The notes under the pieces: model-generated
Databases searched by the model: none
What the model saw: the letters and a program-made list of their open reading frames with translations, nothing else
Told to the model about the DNA's origin: nothing
Source of the DNA: Desulfotomaculaceae bacterium
GTDB taxonomy: Bacteria > Bacillota > Desulfotomaculia > Desulfotomaculales > Pelotomaculaceae
DNA: 64,000 bases
Assembly: GCA_028702695.1 (NCBI GenBank)
Contig: JAQVOH010000005.1
Location: 1-64,000 of the forward strand
Direction: 5' to 3'
Translations under genes and position numbers: made by a program
Shown: positions 34,847 to 44,180 of the stretch, in pieces
How positions within the stretch are numbered: position 1 is the first letter of the stretch
Layout: each line of letters begins with the position of its first letter

Positions 34847-35836
34847 TTAGGGCGAGCCCAGCCTGTAGAAACCAGCTAATCCGATTACACACAGAAGCAG
34901 TGTTATAACCCAGAAAGTCAGCACCACCCTGTTTTCCCCCCAGCCACCGAGTTCAAAATGGTGGTGCAGCGGGCTCATTCGGAAAACCCTGTGCCCCGTG
35001 GTCTGGAAGGAAATAACCTGGATTATCACTGAAAGTACTTCTACCACAAAAATCCCGCCTATAATCATAAAGAAAAGCTCGCTCCTGGTTATTACCGCTG
35101 CAGCGCCCAGCCCGCCACCTATAGCGAGGGAACCGGTGTCACCCATGAATACCCTGGCTGGGTGCCGGTTATAGAATAAAAAGCCCAGGCAGCCGCCGGA
35201 CATCGATGCCATAACTGCCGCCACCCCGTATTGCTCAACCTTAAGGGCAATCAACATCATAGCAATAGCGACTATTAGGCTTACACCTGCCGCCAGCCCG
35301 TCCAGCCCGTCAGTGAAGTTGACGGCATTAGCCGTTCCGACCACAACCAGCAGGGTGAAGGCCAGAAAGAGCCACCAGCCCAATTCCCAATGGATACCTC
35401 CGGCCGTGAAATAACCTGAAAACGGCAATACCAGGGAGGTACCTCGGCCTGCCCAGAAGACAACCCCGTAAGCCAGAAGCCCTGCCAGAATTATTTGTCC
35501 TAAAAGCTTTTCCCTTGCTCTTAATCCCAGTGATCTCTTCAGTACGATCTTAATATAATCATCAAGAAAACCGATTAGACCATAGCCTAAGGTTATAGCC
35601 AACACAACCAGAGCATTGACTTGCTCCGGCGCCACGATAAGGACCGCGACAAATATTCCTACCAGAAAGATAATCCCGCCCATGGTCGGCGTACCTGCTT
35701 TTTGCAAGTGCCTGGAAGGACCGTCCGAGCGGATGTTCTGGCCAAACTTCAGCCTTTTGAGCCAGGGGATCAATGCTAAGCCCATTGCCAGTGTAACAAC
35801 CAGGGCGATGGTGAATGCCTTCCCTAAAAGTTCCAT
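34847..35836 (-). CDS. mraY: Phospho-N-acetylmuramoyl-pentapeptide transferase
   Basis: I chose the ATG at 35834-35836 (MELLGKAFTIALVV) after GGAGGCATCA, giving 329 residues. MraY links UDP-MurNAc-pentapeptide to undecaprenyl phosphate, forming lipid I. The multi-pass protein has KKA-type GTPTMGGIIFL, the Asp-rich FLDDYIKIVLKRSLGL and NFTDGLDGLAAG catalytic motifs, MGDTGSLAIGG, and HHHFELGGW at the C-terminus. It lies in the usual murF-mraY-murD order. Confidence 0.97.
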   Translation of the reverse strand: MELLGKAFTIALVVTLAMGLALIPWLKRLKFGQNIRSDGPSRHLQKAGTPTMGGIIFLVGIFVAVLIVAPEQVNALVVLAITLGYGLIGFLDDYIKIVLKRSLGLRAREKLLGQIILAGLLAYGVVFWAGRGTSLVLPFSGYFTAGGIHWELGWWLFLAFTLLVVVGTANAVNFTDGLDGLAAGVSLIVAIAMMLIALKVEQYGVAAVMASMSGGCLGFLFYNRHPARVFMGDTGSLAIGGGLGAAAVITRSELFFMIIGGIFVVEVLSVIIQVISFQTTGHRVFRMSPLHHHFELGGWGENRVVLTFWVITLLLCVIGLAGFYRLGSP

Positions 35837-35850
35837 TGATGCCTCCATAC

Positions 35851-37269
35851 TCAATTGTCAGTTATAGTTGGATCTCCTGTTCTGGACAGAAGCTGGGAGC
35901 GCTTCAAAAGGTACTGGATAAACCTTTCCATTTTCATGCTCCTGGAGCCCTTGACCAGAACCACATCCCCTTCCTGCAACAGCCCTTCCAGTATTTTCAC
36001 CGCGCTATCGTGTTCCGCGCACCGGAAAACCTTTTCTGGCGAGAAACCAGCGTCGACCGCACCCTCTACAATATGGCCGGCAAGCTCTCCAACTGTTATA
36101 AGATAGTCCAGACCCAGCGTGGCGGCAGTTTTTCCCACCTCACGATGACCTCCCTGGGCCCTTGCGCCAAGTTCCAGCATGGTTCCCAGCACGGCTATCG
36201 AGCGGCGTCCGCCAGCCAAATCCTTTAAAACACCCAGGGCCGCCCTGGTCGAAGCCGGACTGGCATTGTAGGCGTCATTGATTATCTTGAGGCTGCCGCC
36301 TTCAATGACCTCCAGCCGCATCCCGGTGAGGGCTACCGTAGCCAAACCACTGGTAATCTCCTCCACGGTAAGACCCATTTCCAGCCCTACACCAATAGCC
36401 GCCAATGCGTTCATCACGTTATGCCGGCCAGGAACCGGCAGGTAAAATGCATGGGTCTGTCCGTCTATATCAACGTTAAACCGGCTGCCCATGCCTTCGG
36501 CCAGGATATTTTCGCCTCTGATCTCAGCAGGTTGCTCAATCCCGTAATAAATCACCTTGCCCCGGCACCGCCTCGCTTCCCTTCGGATAAACGGACTTTC
36601 GGCGTTCAGGATGGCAAACCCGCCTGAGGGGATATGTTCAAGGATTTCACCTTTAGCCTCAGCTATATTGCTCACCGTCCCCAACAGTTCCAGGTGGGTT
36701 TCATTGATGTTGGTGATTACCGCTCCCTTTGGCCTCGCGATTTCACAGAGGGATTGGATTTCTCCTGGTCCACGCATGCCCATCTCCACCGCCGCCGCCT
36801 CATGGCTTTCGTCAAGTTCCAGCAGTGTCAGCGGAAGCCCGATTTCATTATTGAAGTTACCCTCGCTTTTGAGCGTGTGCAGGTGAACCCGCAGAACCGA
36901 GGCAATCATGTCCTTGGTGGTAGTCTTGCCGGTACTCCCGGTAACCCCCACGAGCACTGCCCCGGACCGCTGCCTGTTATAAGCGGCCAGGGACTGCAGA
37001 GCAGCCAGGGTATTTTCCACCATAATCACTGGCACGCCGGTGGGCAGATTTTCCAGGCGACTTACTACCAACCCTCCGGCTCCGGCCGCAACGGCCTGGG
37101 GCAGGAAGCTATGAGCATCATACTGCTCCCCAACCAGAGCAAAAAACAGGGCGTTTACCTTCATCTTACGGGTATCAGTAGCTATCGAACTAAAAACAGC
37201 TGCGGGGTCTCCCTGCAACACCCTGCCCCGTACAACTGACGCTATTTCTCTAGTGGAAATTGAGATCAA
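35851..37269 (-). CDS. murF: UDP-N-acetylmuramoyl-tripeptide-D-alanyl-D-alanine ligase
   Basis: The 472-residue Mur ligase adds D-Ala-D-Ala. The ATP loop is GVTGSTGKTTTKDMIASVL. NFNNEIGLPLTLLEL and INDAYNASPASTRAAL are MurF-specific (the NAYNASP motif). The start is TTG with GGGAGGT. It is followed by mraY after 14 bases. A short C-terminal extension (LLSRTGDPTITDN) is not conserved. Confidence 0.97.
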   Translation of the reverse strand: MISISTREIASVVRGRVLQGDPAAVFSSIATDTRKMKVNALFFALVGEQYDAHSFLPQAVAAGAGGLVVSRLENLPTGVPVIMVENTLAALQSLAAYNRQRSGAVLVGVTGSTGKTTTKDMIASVLRVHLHTLKSEGNFNNEIGLPLTLLELDESHEAAAVEMGMRGPGEIQSLCEIARPKGAVITNINETHLELLGTVSNIAEAKGEILEHIPSGGFAILNAESPFIRREARRCRGKVIYYGIEQPAEIRGENILAEGMGSRFNVDIDGQTHAFYLPVPGRHNVMNALAAIGVGLEMGLTVEEITSGLATVALTGMRLEVIEGGSLKIINDAYNASPASTRAALGVLKDLAGGRRSIAVLGTMLELGARAQGGHREVGKTAATLGLDYLITVGELAGHIVEGAVDAGFSPEKVFRCAEHDSAVKILEGLLQEGDVVLVKGSRSMKMERFIQYLLKRSQLLSRTGDPTITDN

Positions 37270-37286
37270 ACAGGTTACCTCCCGGT

Positions 37287-38771
37287 TTAAGCTTGCAGCT
37301 CTTTCAGAGCAACTAATGCCTCACTACGGTCATCAAAAGGGTACTTTTGCGTCCCTATGATCTGGTAGTTCTCGTGGCCTTTACCGGCTATGACTACCAC
37401 GTCACCCTTTCGCGCCATTGCGACCGCCAGACGGATGGCACGGCGCCTGTCCGGCTCGACGGTATAGCTGCCTTTCTGTGCCACGGGCTCCAGTCCTTTT
37501 TCGATATCTCTAATAATGTCCAGCGGCGCTTCCGTACGCGGGTTGTCTGAAGTAACCAGTATGTAATCACTATAACCGGCCGCTATCCCACTCATGAGGG
37601 GGCGCTTGGTCCGGTCACGGTCACCGCCGCAGCCAAAGACCGTAATCAGCTTGCCTTCCGTGATTTCGCGCGCGGTCTTTAAGACATTATCCAAACCATC
37701 CGGCGTGTGGGCATAGTCTACAATAACTGCAAAATCCTGACCCGCATCAACTAGTTCAAAACGGCCGGGGACACCCTGCATACCTTCCAGTGCCTTCTTG
37801 ATGACCTCCACAGGTATACCCATTGCCGCACAGGCGGTAAATGCCGCCAGGGTGTTGTACACGTTAAAAAGCCCTGTTATTCTTAAATCTAGTGGCCAGC
37901 GGCCCCATTTTCCAATGACGGTAAAGCTGACCCCCCTGGCGCCCACACTTACATCCTCCGCCCGCACATCTGCGAAATTTTTAATCCCGTAAGTATGAAC
38001 CTCCACACCCGATGCTGCCTCTATGATGGACCCGGCGTAAGCGTCGTCGGTATTAACCACCGCACATTTACCTCTTTTGGCTCCGGGCTCAGCCAGTTTG
38101 CGAAACAGGACCTGTTTTGCTTCCAGGTAACTTTGCATATCATGATGAAAGTCAAGGTGATCCTGGGTCAGGTTGGTAAAGACGGCCATATCAAATTCAC
38201 AACCATCCACACGGTGCAGGGCGAGAGCATGGGAGGATACTTCCATCACACAGTCACTAACCCTTTCCGTCACCATCTCGTGCAAGAGCTCCTGGAGGTC
38301 CGCAGACTCTGGAGTTGTATGACTTACCAACAGTTTTCTTGCGCCAATGCGATTGTGAATTGTACCGATCAGACCGGTTTTATGACCTGCTTCGTCAAGC
38401 ACGGCGGCAATCAGATTGGTCGTAGTGGTTTTGCCATTTGTCCCAGTTACACCAAGCATTCTCATATTAGTGGTGGGGTTGCCGTAAAAGCTAGCTGACA
38501 TTAACGCCAGCGCCTGCCTGCTGTCTGCAACAAGCGCCCAAGCTACAGTTGATGGGATGGAAGCCACTTTCTCTGCCACCACCGCAACCGCACCCTTTTC
38601 CACTGCCTGGTGAATATATTCGTTGCCATCGTGCTTAAAGCCCTGGACCGCGATAAACAAAAAACCCGGCCTGACCTTACGGGAATCATGGGTTATTCCA
38701 GTAAGCACAGTACCCTGCGGACCGTCTTTGGCATGCACCTCGACCGATTTAAGCAATTCCTGAAAAAGCAC
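37287..38771 (-). CDS. murE: UDP-MurNAc-L-alanyl-D-glutamate-2,6-diaminopimelate ligase
   Basis: The 494-residue Mur ligase adds the third stem residue. GVTGTNGKTTTTNLIAAVLD is the ATP loop, and YAHTPDGLDNVLK follows. The motif SDNPRTEAP contains DNPR, the mark of meso-diaminopimelate addition (lysine enzymes have a different motif), so the cell wall is A1-gamma meso-DAP type. The GTG start has GGAGGC. It follows spoVD after about 180 bases that hold a hairpin. Confidence 0.97.
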   Translation of the reverse strand: MLFQELLKSVEVHAKDGPQGTVLTGITHDSRKVRPGFLFIAVQGFKHDGNEYIHQAVEKGAVAVVAEKVASIPSTVAWALVADSRQALALMSASFYGNPTTNMRMLGVTGTNGKTTTTNLIAAVLDEAGHKTGLIGTIHNRIGARKLLVSHTTPESADLQELLHEMVTERVSDCVMEVSSHALALHRVDGCEFDMAVFTNLTQDHLDFHHDMQSYLEAKQVLFRKLAEPGAKRGKCAVVNTDDAYAGSIIEAASGVEVHTYGIKNFADVRAEDVSVGARGVSFTVIGKWGRWPLDLRITGLFNVYNTLAAFTACAAMGIPVEVIKKALEGMQGVPGRFELVDAGQDFAVIVDYAHTPDGLDNVLKTAREITEGKLITVFGCGGDRDRTKRPLMSGIAAGYSDYILVTSDNPRTEAPLDIIRDIEKGLEPVAQKGSYTVEPDRRRAIRLAVAMARKGDVVVIAGKGHENYQIIGTQKYPFDDRSEALVALKELQA

Positions 38772-38881
38772 GTTGGCGCCTCCTAACGCTTATGTATATA
38801 GCCATTAGCATCATACTATATACTATTATTTCCATCTAAAGTTAAAATATTCCAATAGAAACATCTCACTGTTTATAGTTG

Positions 38882-38924
38882 AAGAGGATGGCCTGTTTCT
38901 TGATCGAAACCAGGCCAACCTCTT
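38882..38924 (-). promoter_or_regulatory. Long hairpin between spoVD and murE
   Basis: On the minus strand AAGAGG, GGCCTG and GTTTC pair with GAAAC, AGGCC and CCTCTT around a GATCAA loop. It is a long, slightly interrupted stem. No U-tract follows, so it is unlikely to be a simple terminator. It could protect or process the mRNA between spoVD and murE. Confidence 0.5.
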
Positions 38925-38953
38925 GGTGCCATAAAACCGCCTATTAGATTCTG

Positions 38954-41077
38954 TTAATCGTATAATTTCCGGGGTTGAAAATCCACTGTAATAGTTGTCC
39001 CTTTGGGCACCCTGACGCCAGGTACCTCCTTTTGCCCTACAGCAATACCACTGCCGGTCGGATTCAGGTGCAGGCCGAGTTTTTCCAGGATGCCGCCGGT
39101 CTCTTTGATGGTCAATCCTTTCAGATCCGGTACGGTTACCTGGTCTGCCGGAACAGCTTCAGGTGGGTTCAGGTTGAGAATTACTGTGGTTCCGCTGAGC
39201 ACCTCGGCGCCCCCGTTTGGCACCTGTTTGTAAACAATATTCCCCTCACCCTGCACCTGTACGGTCAACCCGCTGTTAGTCAGCACCTTTTTGGCATCTT
39301 CCACCGGGTAATTAACCACGCTGGGCACAGTAGTATTAAGTGTAGGCGTTTCAAAAATAAAGGGAGATTTCGGCTTCTCCAGGGCCGGCCTCTCAGGTAC
39401 CTTCATATACCGCAAGGTGTCTGAAGCAATGGCTTTGAAAACAGGAGCAGCAACCTGACTTCCGAAATACATTGCTCCTTTGGGCTCGGCAACCATCACT
39501 AGACAGGCCAGTTGAGGATCGTCGGCGGGAGCAAAACCCATAAAGGAAGCCACGTATTTGCCATCAGCGTAGCCACCCGCCTCAACCACCTGAGCCGTAC
39601 CGGTTTTCCCCGCAGCCCCGTACCCGTCTACAAAGGCGCTACGGCCGGAACCCTTAACAACCACATTGGTCAGAAGGCCCATCAGGGTCTGGGCAGTATT
39701 CTTGGAGATCACTTGTCGCACCGGTTCAGGGTTATATTCCTTGATAGTTTTTCCTGCCGAATCGGTGATTGCTTTTACCAGGGACGGTTTCAACAACTGA
39801 CCTCCGTTGGCAACGGCCGACGCGGCGGTGATCAATTGTATAGGCGTCACGGCAATGGACTGGCCAATGGACATGGTGGCTATGTTCAGATCGGTGGCTT
39901 CCTTCTCCGGAATCTGAATGCCAAGTTCCTCGCCAGGCAGGCTGATCGAGGTTTTATCGCCGAGCCCAAAGGCGTTAATATACTTATAAAATTTTTCCTT
40001 GCCCAGGTTTAAGCCTACTGTTATAAAACCCGGGTTACATGAGTTTTGAACGACTTCTTCAAAGGTCTGGGAACCATGCCCCCCATCATACCAGCAATGG
40101 ATCGTGCGGTCAGCCACCTTGATATAGCCGGGATCATAGAAGGTGTCGGAAGGCCTCACTGCCCCCTCTTCCAGTGCTGCTGCAGCTGTTATAATTTTGA
40201 AAGTGGAGCCTGGTTCATAATTATACCAGATGCTGGGGTTGTGATCCCAAACATTCTGGGGATATTCCCGCCAGTCTCCGGGAGTAAAAGTCGGCCGGTT
40301 GCCCATAGCCATTATTTCGCCTGTTTTCGGGTTCATCACGATGATGACCGCCAGCTTCGGATTATACGCTTCAACGATCTTGTCCAGTTCTCTTTCTACA
40401 AAAAACTGGACAGTTTGGTCGATGGTAAGTACCAGGTTATGGCCAGGTACAGGTGGTATGAACTGGTGGAGAGCTTGGGGAATGTTATTTCCCACGGCAT
40501 CTTTTTCAATTACAATGCGTCCCGGGGTCCCCTTTAGCTCATTGTCGTAGACGCTTTCCAGCCCGGTCAGGCCCTGGTTGTCGTCACCCGCAAAACCCAG
40601 AATATGGGCAGCCAGGTTCTCCTGGCGGTAAAAGCGCTGGTTTTCTTCCACCAGTTCAACCCCGCTAATGTTTAAGGACTTTAAGTTTTGGGACGACTGG
40701 TAGTCAATTCGCCTTTTGAGCCAGACAAAGCCCACGTTTTGAGTGAGCTTTTTGTAAACATCCTCCTTATCCATACCAAGAGCCAAGGCAATCTTGTCCG
40801 CCGTACCCCGTTTGTCCTCAATCTGGGGAGGAAAGGCATACGCAGAATCAACGCTGACACTGGTTACCAGTTCCTGCCCGTTGCGATCAAATATGGTCCC
40901 CCGCTTGGCTTCCACAGGAACATCCCGCATACGAACCTCGAGCGCTTCCTGCCTGAGCTGGTCTCCTTCAACAAGCTGCAGCCAACCCAGTCGTACTATT
41001 AAAATTAGAAAGATTCCTCCTGCAATCAGAAAGAGTCCAGTTATTCTTTTTCGGATTAACAGATTCGTTGTCTGCAT
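38954..41077 (-). CDS. spoVD: SpoVD-type class B penicillin-binding protein
   Basis: The 707-residue protein has one N-terminal membrane helix (about 12-33), a dimerisation domain (about 55-200), and the transpeptidase domain with Ser291 in EPGSTFKIITAAA, SCN in VQNSCNPGFIT, and KTGTA in YGAAGKTGTAQVV. Two PASTA domains follow (from VPSVVNYPVEDAKKV, and from VTVPDLKGLTIKETGGI). Bacillus SpoVD has one PASTA, so the second is a difference. It cross-links the spore cortex or septum together with SpoVE. The ATG follows AAGGGGG, and the gene overlaps ftsL by 110 bases. Confidence 0.95.
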   Translation of the reverse strand: MQTTNLLIRKRITGLFLIAGGIFLILIVRLGWLQLVEGDQLRQEALEVRMRDVPVEAKRGTIFDRNGQELVTSVSVDSAYAFPPQIEDKRGTADKIALALGMDKEDVYKKLTQNVGFVWLKRRIDYQSSQNLKSLNISGVELVEENQRFYRQENLAAHILGFAGDDNQGLTGLESVYDNELKGTPGRIVIEKDAVGNNIPQALHQFIPPVPGHNLVLTIDQTVQFFVERELDKIVEAYNPKLAVIIVMNPKTGEIMAMGNRPTFTPGDWREYPQNVWDHNPSIWYNYEPGSTFKIITAAAALEEGAVRPSDTFYDPGYIKVADRTIHCWYDGGHGSQTFEEVVQNSCNPGFITVGLNLGKEKFYKYINAFGLGDKTSISLPGEELGIQIPEKEATDLNIATMSIGQSIAVTPIQLITAASAVANGGQLLKPSLVKAITDSAGKTIKEYNPEPVRQVISKNTAQTLMGLLTNVVVKGSGRSAFVDGYGAAGKTGTAQVVEAGGYADGKYVASFMGFAPADDPQLACLVMVAEPKGAMYFGSQVAAPVFKAIASDTLRYMKVPERPALEKPKSPFIFETPTLNTTVPSVVNYPVEDAKKVLTNSGLTVQVQGEGNIVYKQVPNGGAEVLSGTTVILNLNPPEAVPADQVTVPDLKGLTIKETGGILEKLGLHLNPTGSGIAVGQKEVPGVRVPKGTTITVDFQPRKLYD

Positions 41078-41606
41078 ATGTTACCCCCTTGGAGCCTGCC
41101 CCGATGTTACGACCTGGCCAGGTCTTGTTTTCCAATCGGTTAACAAGCTCGTTGAATGCTCTGACCAGAAGGCTCCCGCTATCACCGGTAAGGGGGCTGA
41201 CGGCAGTTCCATCTTTCAAACCGGCATCGGGCAGCGGCTGCGTCTTGTTGTCAACAGCCAGCATAAGGACATTGCTGCTGTCCGGCTTGACCATTCCCAG
41301 TTTATTGACTGCCAGCGTCTCAACCCGATCGAGCGAAGCTAGTTGTTGGACTCTATCATCCAGATCATGGTTTTCCACCCTTAAGACGGCCAGCTCTTGT
41401 TGCAAACCACTGATCTGGTACCCCAGCTTGAATACTCTGGCTTGAAAATATATGATCATTATACCAAGGGCAAAACCCAATAAGACCATTCCAATCAGCA
41501 CAATTTTGGGTCCCCTTGACGAGTGCTTGAGCCTGAGATTTTTCTTCTGTCTGGGCCGGTCCGCTGACAACCCGTAGAAGCCTGTCTTTTCCTGAGCTAC
41601 GATCAA
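40968..41606 (-). CDS. ftsL: FtsL-like septum protein with long C-terminal extension
   Basis: The 212-residue protein has a basic tail (RPRQKKNLRLKHSSRG), one membrane helix (about 34-54), and a leucine-rich coiled coil (ISGLQQELAVLRVENHDLDD, then RVQQLASLDRVETLAVNKLG). This matches FtsL. About 100 residues follow that are not typical, and the last 36 codons overlap the spoVD start in a different frame. The start is TTG after GGAGG. The position between rsmH and spoVD supports ftsL. Confidence 0.75.
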   Translation of the reverse strand: MIVAQEKTGFYGLSADRPRQKKNLRLKHSSRGPKIVLIGMVLLGFALGIMIIYFQARVFKLGYQISGLQQELAVLRVENHDLDDRVQQLASLDRVETLAVNKLGMVKPDSSNVLMLAVDNKTQPLPDAGLKDGTAVSPLTGDSGSLLVRAFNELVNRLENKTWPGRNIGAGSKGVTYADNESVNPKKNNWTLSDCRRNLSNFNSTTGLAAAC

Positions 41607-41683
41607 TATTATTCAACCTCCGGAGTAAATAGAACTTCAGCCAAGGCAGATTATCCCATGATCGTCCAATAATGATTCATCTC

Positions 41684-42619
41684 TTAAACTTTTTCACCTA
41701 TTCTAAGTTTAGCGCTTCTAGCCCTCGGGTTTACCGCCAATTCCTCTTCAGATGGGGGCACCGGCCTGGCTGTAACAATCTGCAGTACCTTTTTACCCCC
41801 ACAAACACACACCGGAAAATCCCTCGGACAGGTGCAGGGCGAGGCCAGTTCTCGAAACAGGTCCTTGATAATCCGGTCCTCCAAAGAGTGGAAGGTAATT
41901 ACACAGACCCGGCCACCGGGTTTCAACGCCAGCACAGCTGATTTGACGGAGGCCTTTAAAATCTCCAGCTCACCATTTACGGCAATGCGCAAGGCCTGAA
42001 AAGTACGTTTAGCCGGGTGCGGGCCTTCCCGCCTGGCCCCGGCGGGTATCGCTTTTTTAATGACTTCAACCAGCGCTCCGGTTGTTTCGATGGGGCGATG
42101 CTTTCTCTCCTCACAGATAAATTCCGCAATCCTGGAGGCCCAGCGTTCTTCCCCGTATTTTCTGATAACTTCAGTCAATTCCGCCACTGTCATATGGTTA
42201 ACCAGCATCCTGGCCGTGATTTCACGCTGAGGATCCATTCTCATATCCAGCGGGGCATCATGCTGGTAACTGAATCCCCTGGCCGGATTGTCGAGCTGGT
42301 AAGAGGATGTTCCAAGATCAAATAAAACTCCGTCAAGGGCAGAGATGCCCAGGTCGTCCAACACTTCAGCCAACCGGCTGAAGTTGGATCTGACAAAAAT
42401 CACCCTTGGCTTATAGGGAGTCAGCCTTTTCTCCGCAGCGACAAGCGCCTCCGGGTCCTGATCTAAAGCCACCAGGCAGCCGTCCGGTCCGGTCCCTTTA
42501 AGAATCAGTTCACTGTGTCCGCCCCCACCCAGGGTGCAATCCACATAAACACCACCGGATTTTAGTTTAAGCCCCTGGACAACTTCAGCGGCCAAAACTG
42601 GCAGGTGACAGAAATTCAT
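41684..42619 (-). CDS. rsmH: 16S rRNA (cytosine-1402-N4)-methyltransferase
   Basis: I chose the ATG at 42617-42619 ([17 protein letters not shown]) after AAGGAG, giving 311 residues. RsmH (MraW) methylates C1402 in the decoding centre. The SAM motif is [17 protein letters not shown], and [34 protein letters not shown] and [17 protein letters not shown] are conserved. A cysteine-rich [14 protein letters not shown] insert is typical. It is the second gene of the dcw cluster, after mraZ. Confidence 0.97.
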   Translation of the reverse strand: MNFCHLPVLAAEVVQGLKLKSGGVYVDCTLGGGGHSELILKGTGPDGCLVALDQDPEALVAAEKRLTPYKPRVIFVRSNFSRLAEVLDDLGISALDGVLFDLGTSSYQLDNPARGFSYQHDAPLDMRMDPQREITARMLVNHMTVAELTEVIRKYGEERWASRIAEFICEERKHRPIETTGALVEVIKKAIPAGARREGPHPAKRTFQALRIAVNGELEILKASVKSAVLALKPGGRVCVITFHSLEDRIIKDLFRELASPCTCPRDFPVCVCGGKKVLQIVTARPVPPSEEELAVNPRARSAKLRIGEKV

Positions 42620-42682
42620 AAATTCTCCTTTTAGGCACTTACCTACCAATATTTCACCTAGTTTAAATATAAACTAAACTGG

Positions 42683-43120
42683 TCAAATATCAAGGTTTAA
42701 ATCCACAATATTTTCGGCAATCTCCTCGTAGGAAGAGGCAGCCTGGCGACTGTAACTATCCCATTGGTCCCTAGCCCAGATTTCCACCCGCGAGGAAACG
42801 CCGATTACCACCACGTCCTTTTCCAGGTGAGCGTAATCACGTAAGTTACCCGGGATTAATATTCTTCCCTGTTTATCAACTTCACATTCCGCGGCTCCTG
42901 AGAAAAAAAACCGAACAAAGGCCCGGGCATCACCCTTTGTAAAGGGCAAGCACTTCAGTTTTTGCTCAACCGCATCCCATTCAGTCTGTGGGTAAGCAAA
43001 AAGACATCCATCGAGACCTTTTGTCAACACAAAATGGTCTCCCAGGCCTTGCCGGAAGCGGGCTGGGATAAAGAGTCTTCCCTTGCTATCTATAGCATGC
43101 TGGTATTCACCCATGAACAT
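42683..43120 (-). CDS. mraZ: Transcriptional regulator MraZ
   Basis: The 145-residue protein has two AbrB-like halves: [20 protein letters not shown] and, from about residue 77, [20 protein letters not shown]. MraZ binds direct repeats upstream of its own operon and modulates dcw transcription. It is the first gene of the cluster. A repeat array fitting MraZ operators lies just upstream. The start is ATG, three codons before a second possible ATG. Confidence 0.97.
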   Translation of the reverse strand: MFMGEYQHAIDSKGRLFIPARFRQGLGDHFVLTKGLDGCLFAYPQTEWDAVEQKLKCLPFTKGDARAFVRFFFSGAAECEVDKQGRILIPGNLRDYAHLEKDVVVIGVSSRVEIWARDQWDSYSRQAASSYEEIAENIVDLNLDI

Positions 43121-43147
43121 GGCAGGCCACTCCAGTAGGCTTCAATT

Positions 43148-43177
43148 TACACCACTTGTCACCACTTTAACCCACTT
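43148..43177 (-). promoter_or_regulatory. Probable MraZ operator: three 10-bp direct repeats
   Basis: On the minus strand AAGTGGGTTA, AAGTGGTGAC and AAGTGGTGTA follow each other with an exact 10-base period, at CCACTT positions 43152, 43162 and 43172 on the plus strand. MraZ sites in other bacteria are tandem repeats with a TGG or GTGG core at about one helical turn. It lies 28 bases upstream of mraZ. Confidence 0.8.
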
Positions 43178-43247
43178 ATTCTATATATAAACATGATATC
43201 CTTCTTGTTTATATATCTTTTATAAAATTTTCATAACCCCGGACAAC

Positions 43248-43271
43248 AGAAAAGGCCGCACCTGGGCGGCC
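43248..43271 (-). terminator. Terminator after the PHP-domain gene
   Basis: On the minus strand GGCCGCCCAGGTGCGGCC forms a strong stem followed by TTTTCTG. It is about 20 bases past the stop of the PHP gene and upstream of the mraZ promoter area, so it insulates the dcw cluster. Confidence 0.8.
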
Positions 43272-43290
43272 CTGCTCTTTGTAAAGCTAG

Positions 43291-44094
43291 TTATATTCTG
43301 ACAAAACTCCTATTCCTGCGGTTAAACAAGGTAATTTCCTTGTACCCGGCTGACCTTACCAACCGCAGCGCTTCATCCAGACCCGCGCCGACCTGTTCAG
43401 GATTATGGGCGTCCGATCCCAGCGTTATGGGTATAGCGTGTTGGTAAAATATTGCAAGCAGAGTAGGAGCCGGGTATATTTCCCTAGCCGGGTACCTGAG
43501 TCCAGCCGAATTTACCTCCAAGCAGACCCCAGCCTTCTTAAAAACCCGCGCCGTTTCTTCATATAGAGGGGTCAGGTCACACTCCGGGCGAAAACCAAAT
43601 TTTTTGACCAGGTCAGGGTGGGCCATGACGTCAAAAAGACCGGTCATGGCTGCCTGCTGAACAAGTTTAAAATACTGCTCGTAGACCAGTCTCAGCTCCC
43701 TTTTGCTGTACTCCCCTATTTCAGCAGGGTTGTCAAACCCCCACCCGTCAATAAAGTGCACCGAGCCGGTAACATAATCAAAAGGGTAGGCGGCAAGTTC
43801 GAAAGCCAGTTTTTTCTCAAACCCAGGGACATAATCCACCTCAATTCCCAGTTTCACCCTAAGAGGGGACACCCTGGCACTCTGCTGCACCAGCTCCACA
43901 TATAGCGGGAGCTGGTTTTCGGCCATAGCATAATCAGGGATAGTTTCCCCTGGCGCCAGGAAATAAAGTGGGAAATGGTCAGAAAATCCTACTTCCCTTA
44001 TACCTTTACTAACAGCCTGGTTCAGGTAATCTTCAATCCCACCGGAGGCGTGACCGCACAGGCTGGTGTGCAGGTGGTAATCAACAGGTATCAC
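43291..44094 (-). CDS. PHP-domain histidinol-phosphatase-like protein
   Basis: With the GTG start at 44092-44094 the protein has 267 residues. It has metal ligands of the PHP fold: DYHLHTSLCGHASG, VGFSDHFP, GIEVDYVPGF, TGSVHFIDGWGFD, VMAHPDLVKKFG and PITLGSDAHNPEQVG. This is the HisJ/HisK type, which dephosphorylates histidinol phosphate. No his genes are adjacent, so the substrate is not proven. A longer in-frame start (44133, TTG) is possible but has no ribosome binding site. Confidence 0.82.
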   Translation of the reverse strand: MIPVDYHLHTSLCGHASGGIEDYLNQAVSKGIREVGFSDHFPLYFLAPGETIPDYAMAENQLPLYVELVQQSARVSPLRVKLGIEVDYVPGFEKKLAFELAAYPFDYVTGSVHFIDGWGFDNPAEIGEYSKRELRLVYEQYFKLVQQAAMTGLFDVMAHPDLVKKFGFRPECDLTPLYEETARVFKKAGVCLEVNSAGLRYPAREIYPAPTLLAIFYQHAIPITLGSDAHNPEQVGAGLDEALRLVRSAGYKEITLFNRRNRSFVRI

Positions 44095-44147
44095 TTTTAC
44101 CGAAGTCCTTTCCTGGAGCGTATTGGGTCTCAAAGATAAAGGTCATT

Positions 44148-44180
44148 GTTAACGGTTCTCGAAAAGCCTCTGGGGTAGAG
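44148..44180 (+). repeat. Short dispersed repeat B, copy 2
   Basis: TGTTAACGGTTCTCG, AAAAGCC and TCTGGGGTAG match 17941-17973 with one gap and about two differences. The neighbourhood has no gene. The two copies are 26 kb apart and in the same orientation. Confidence 0.6.
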
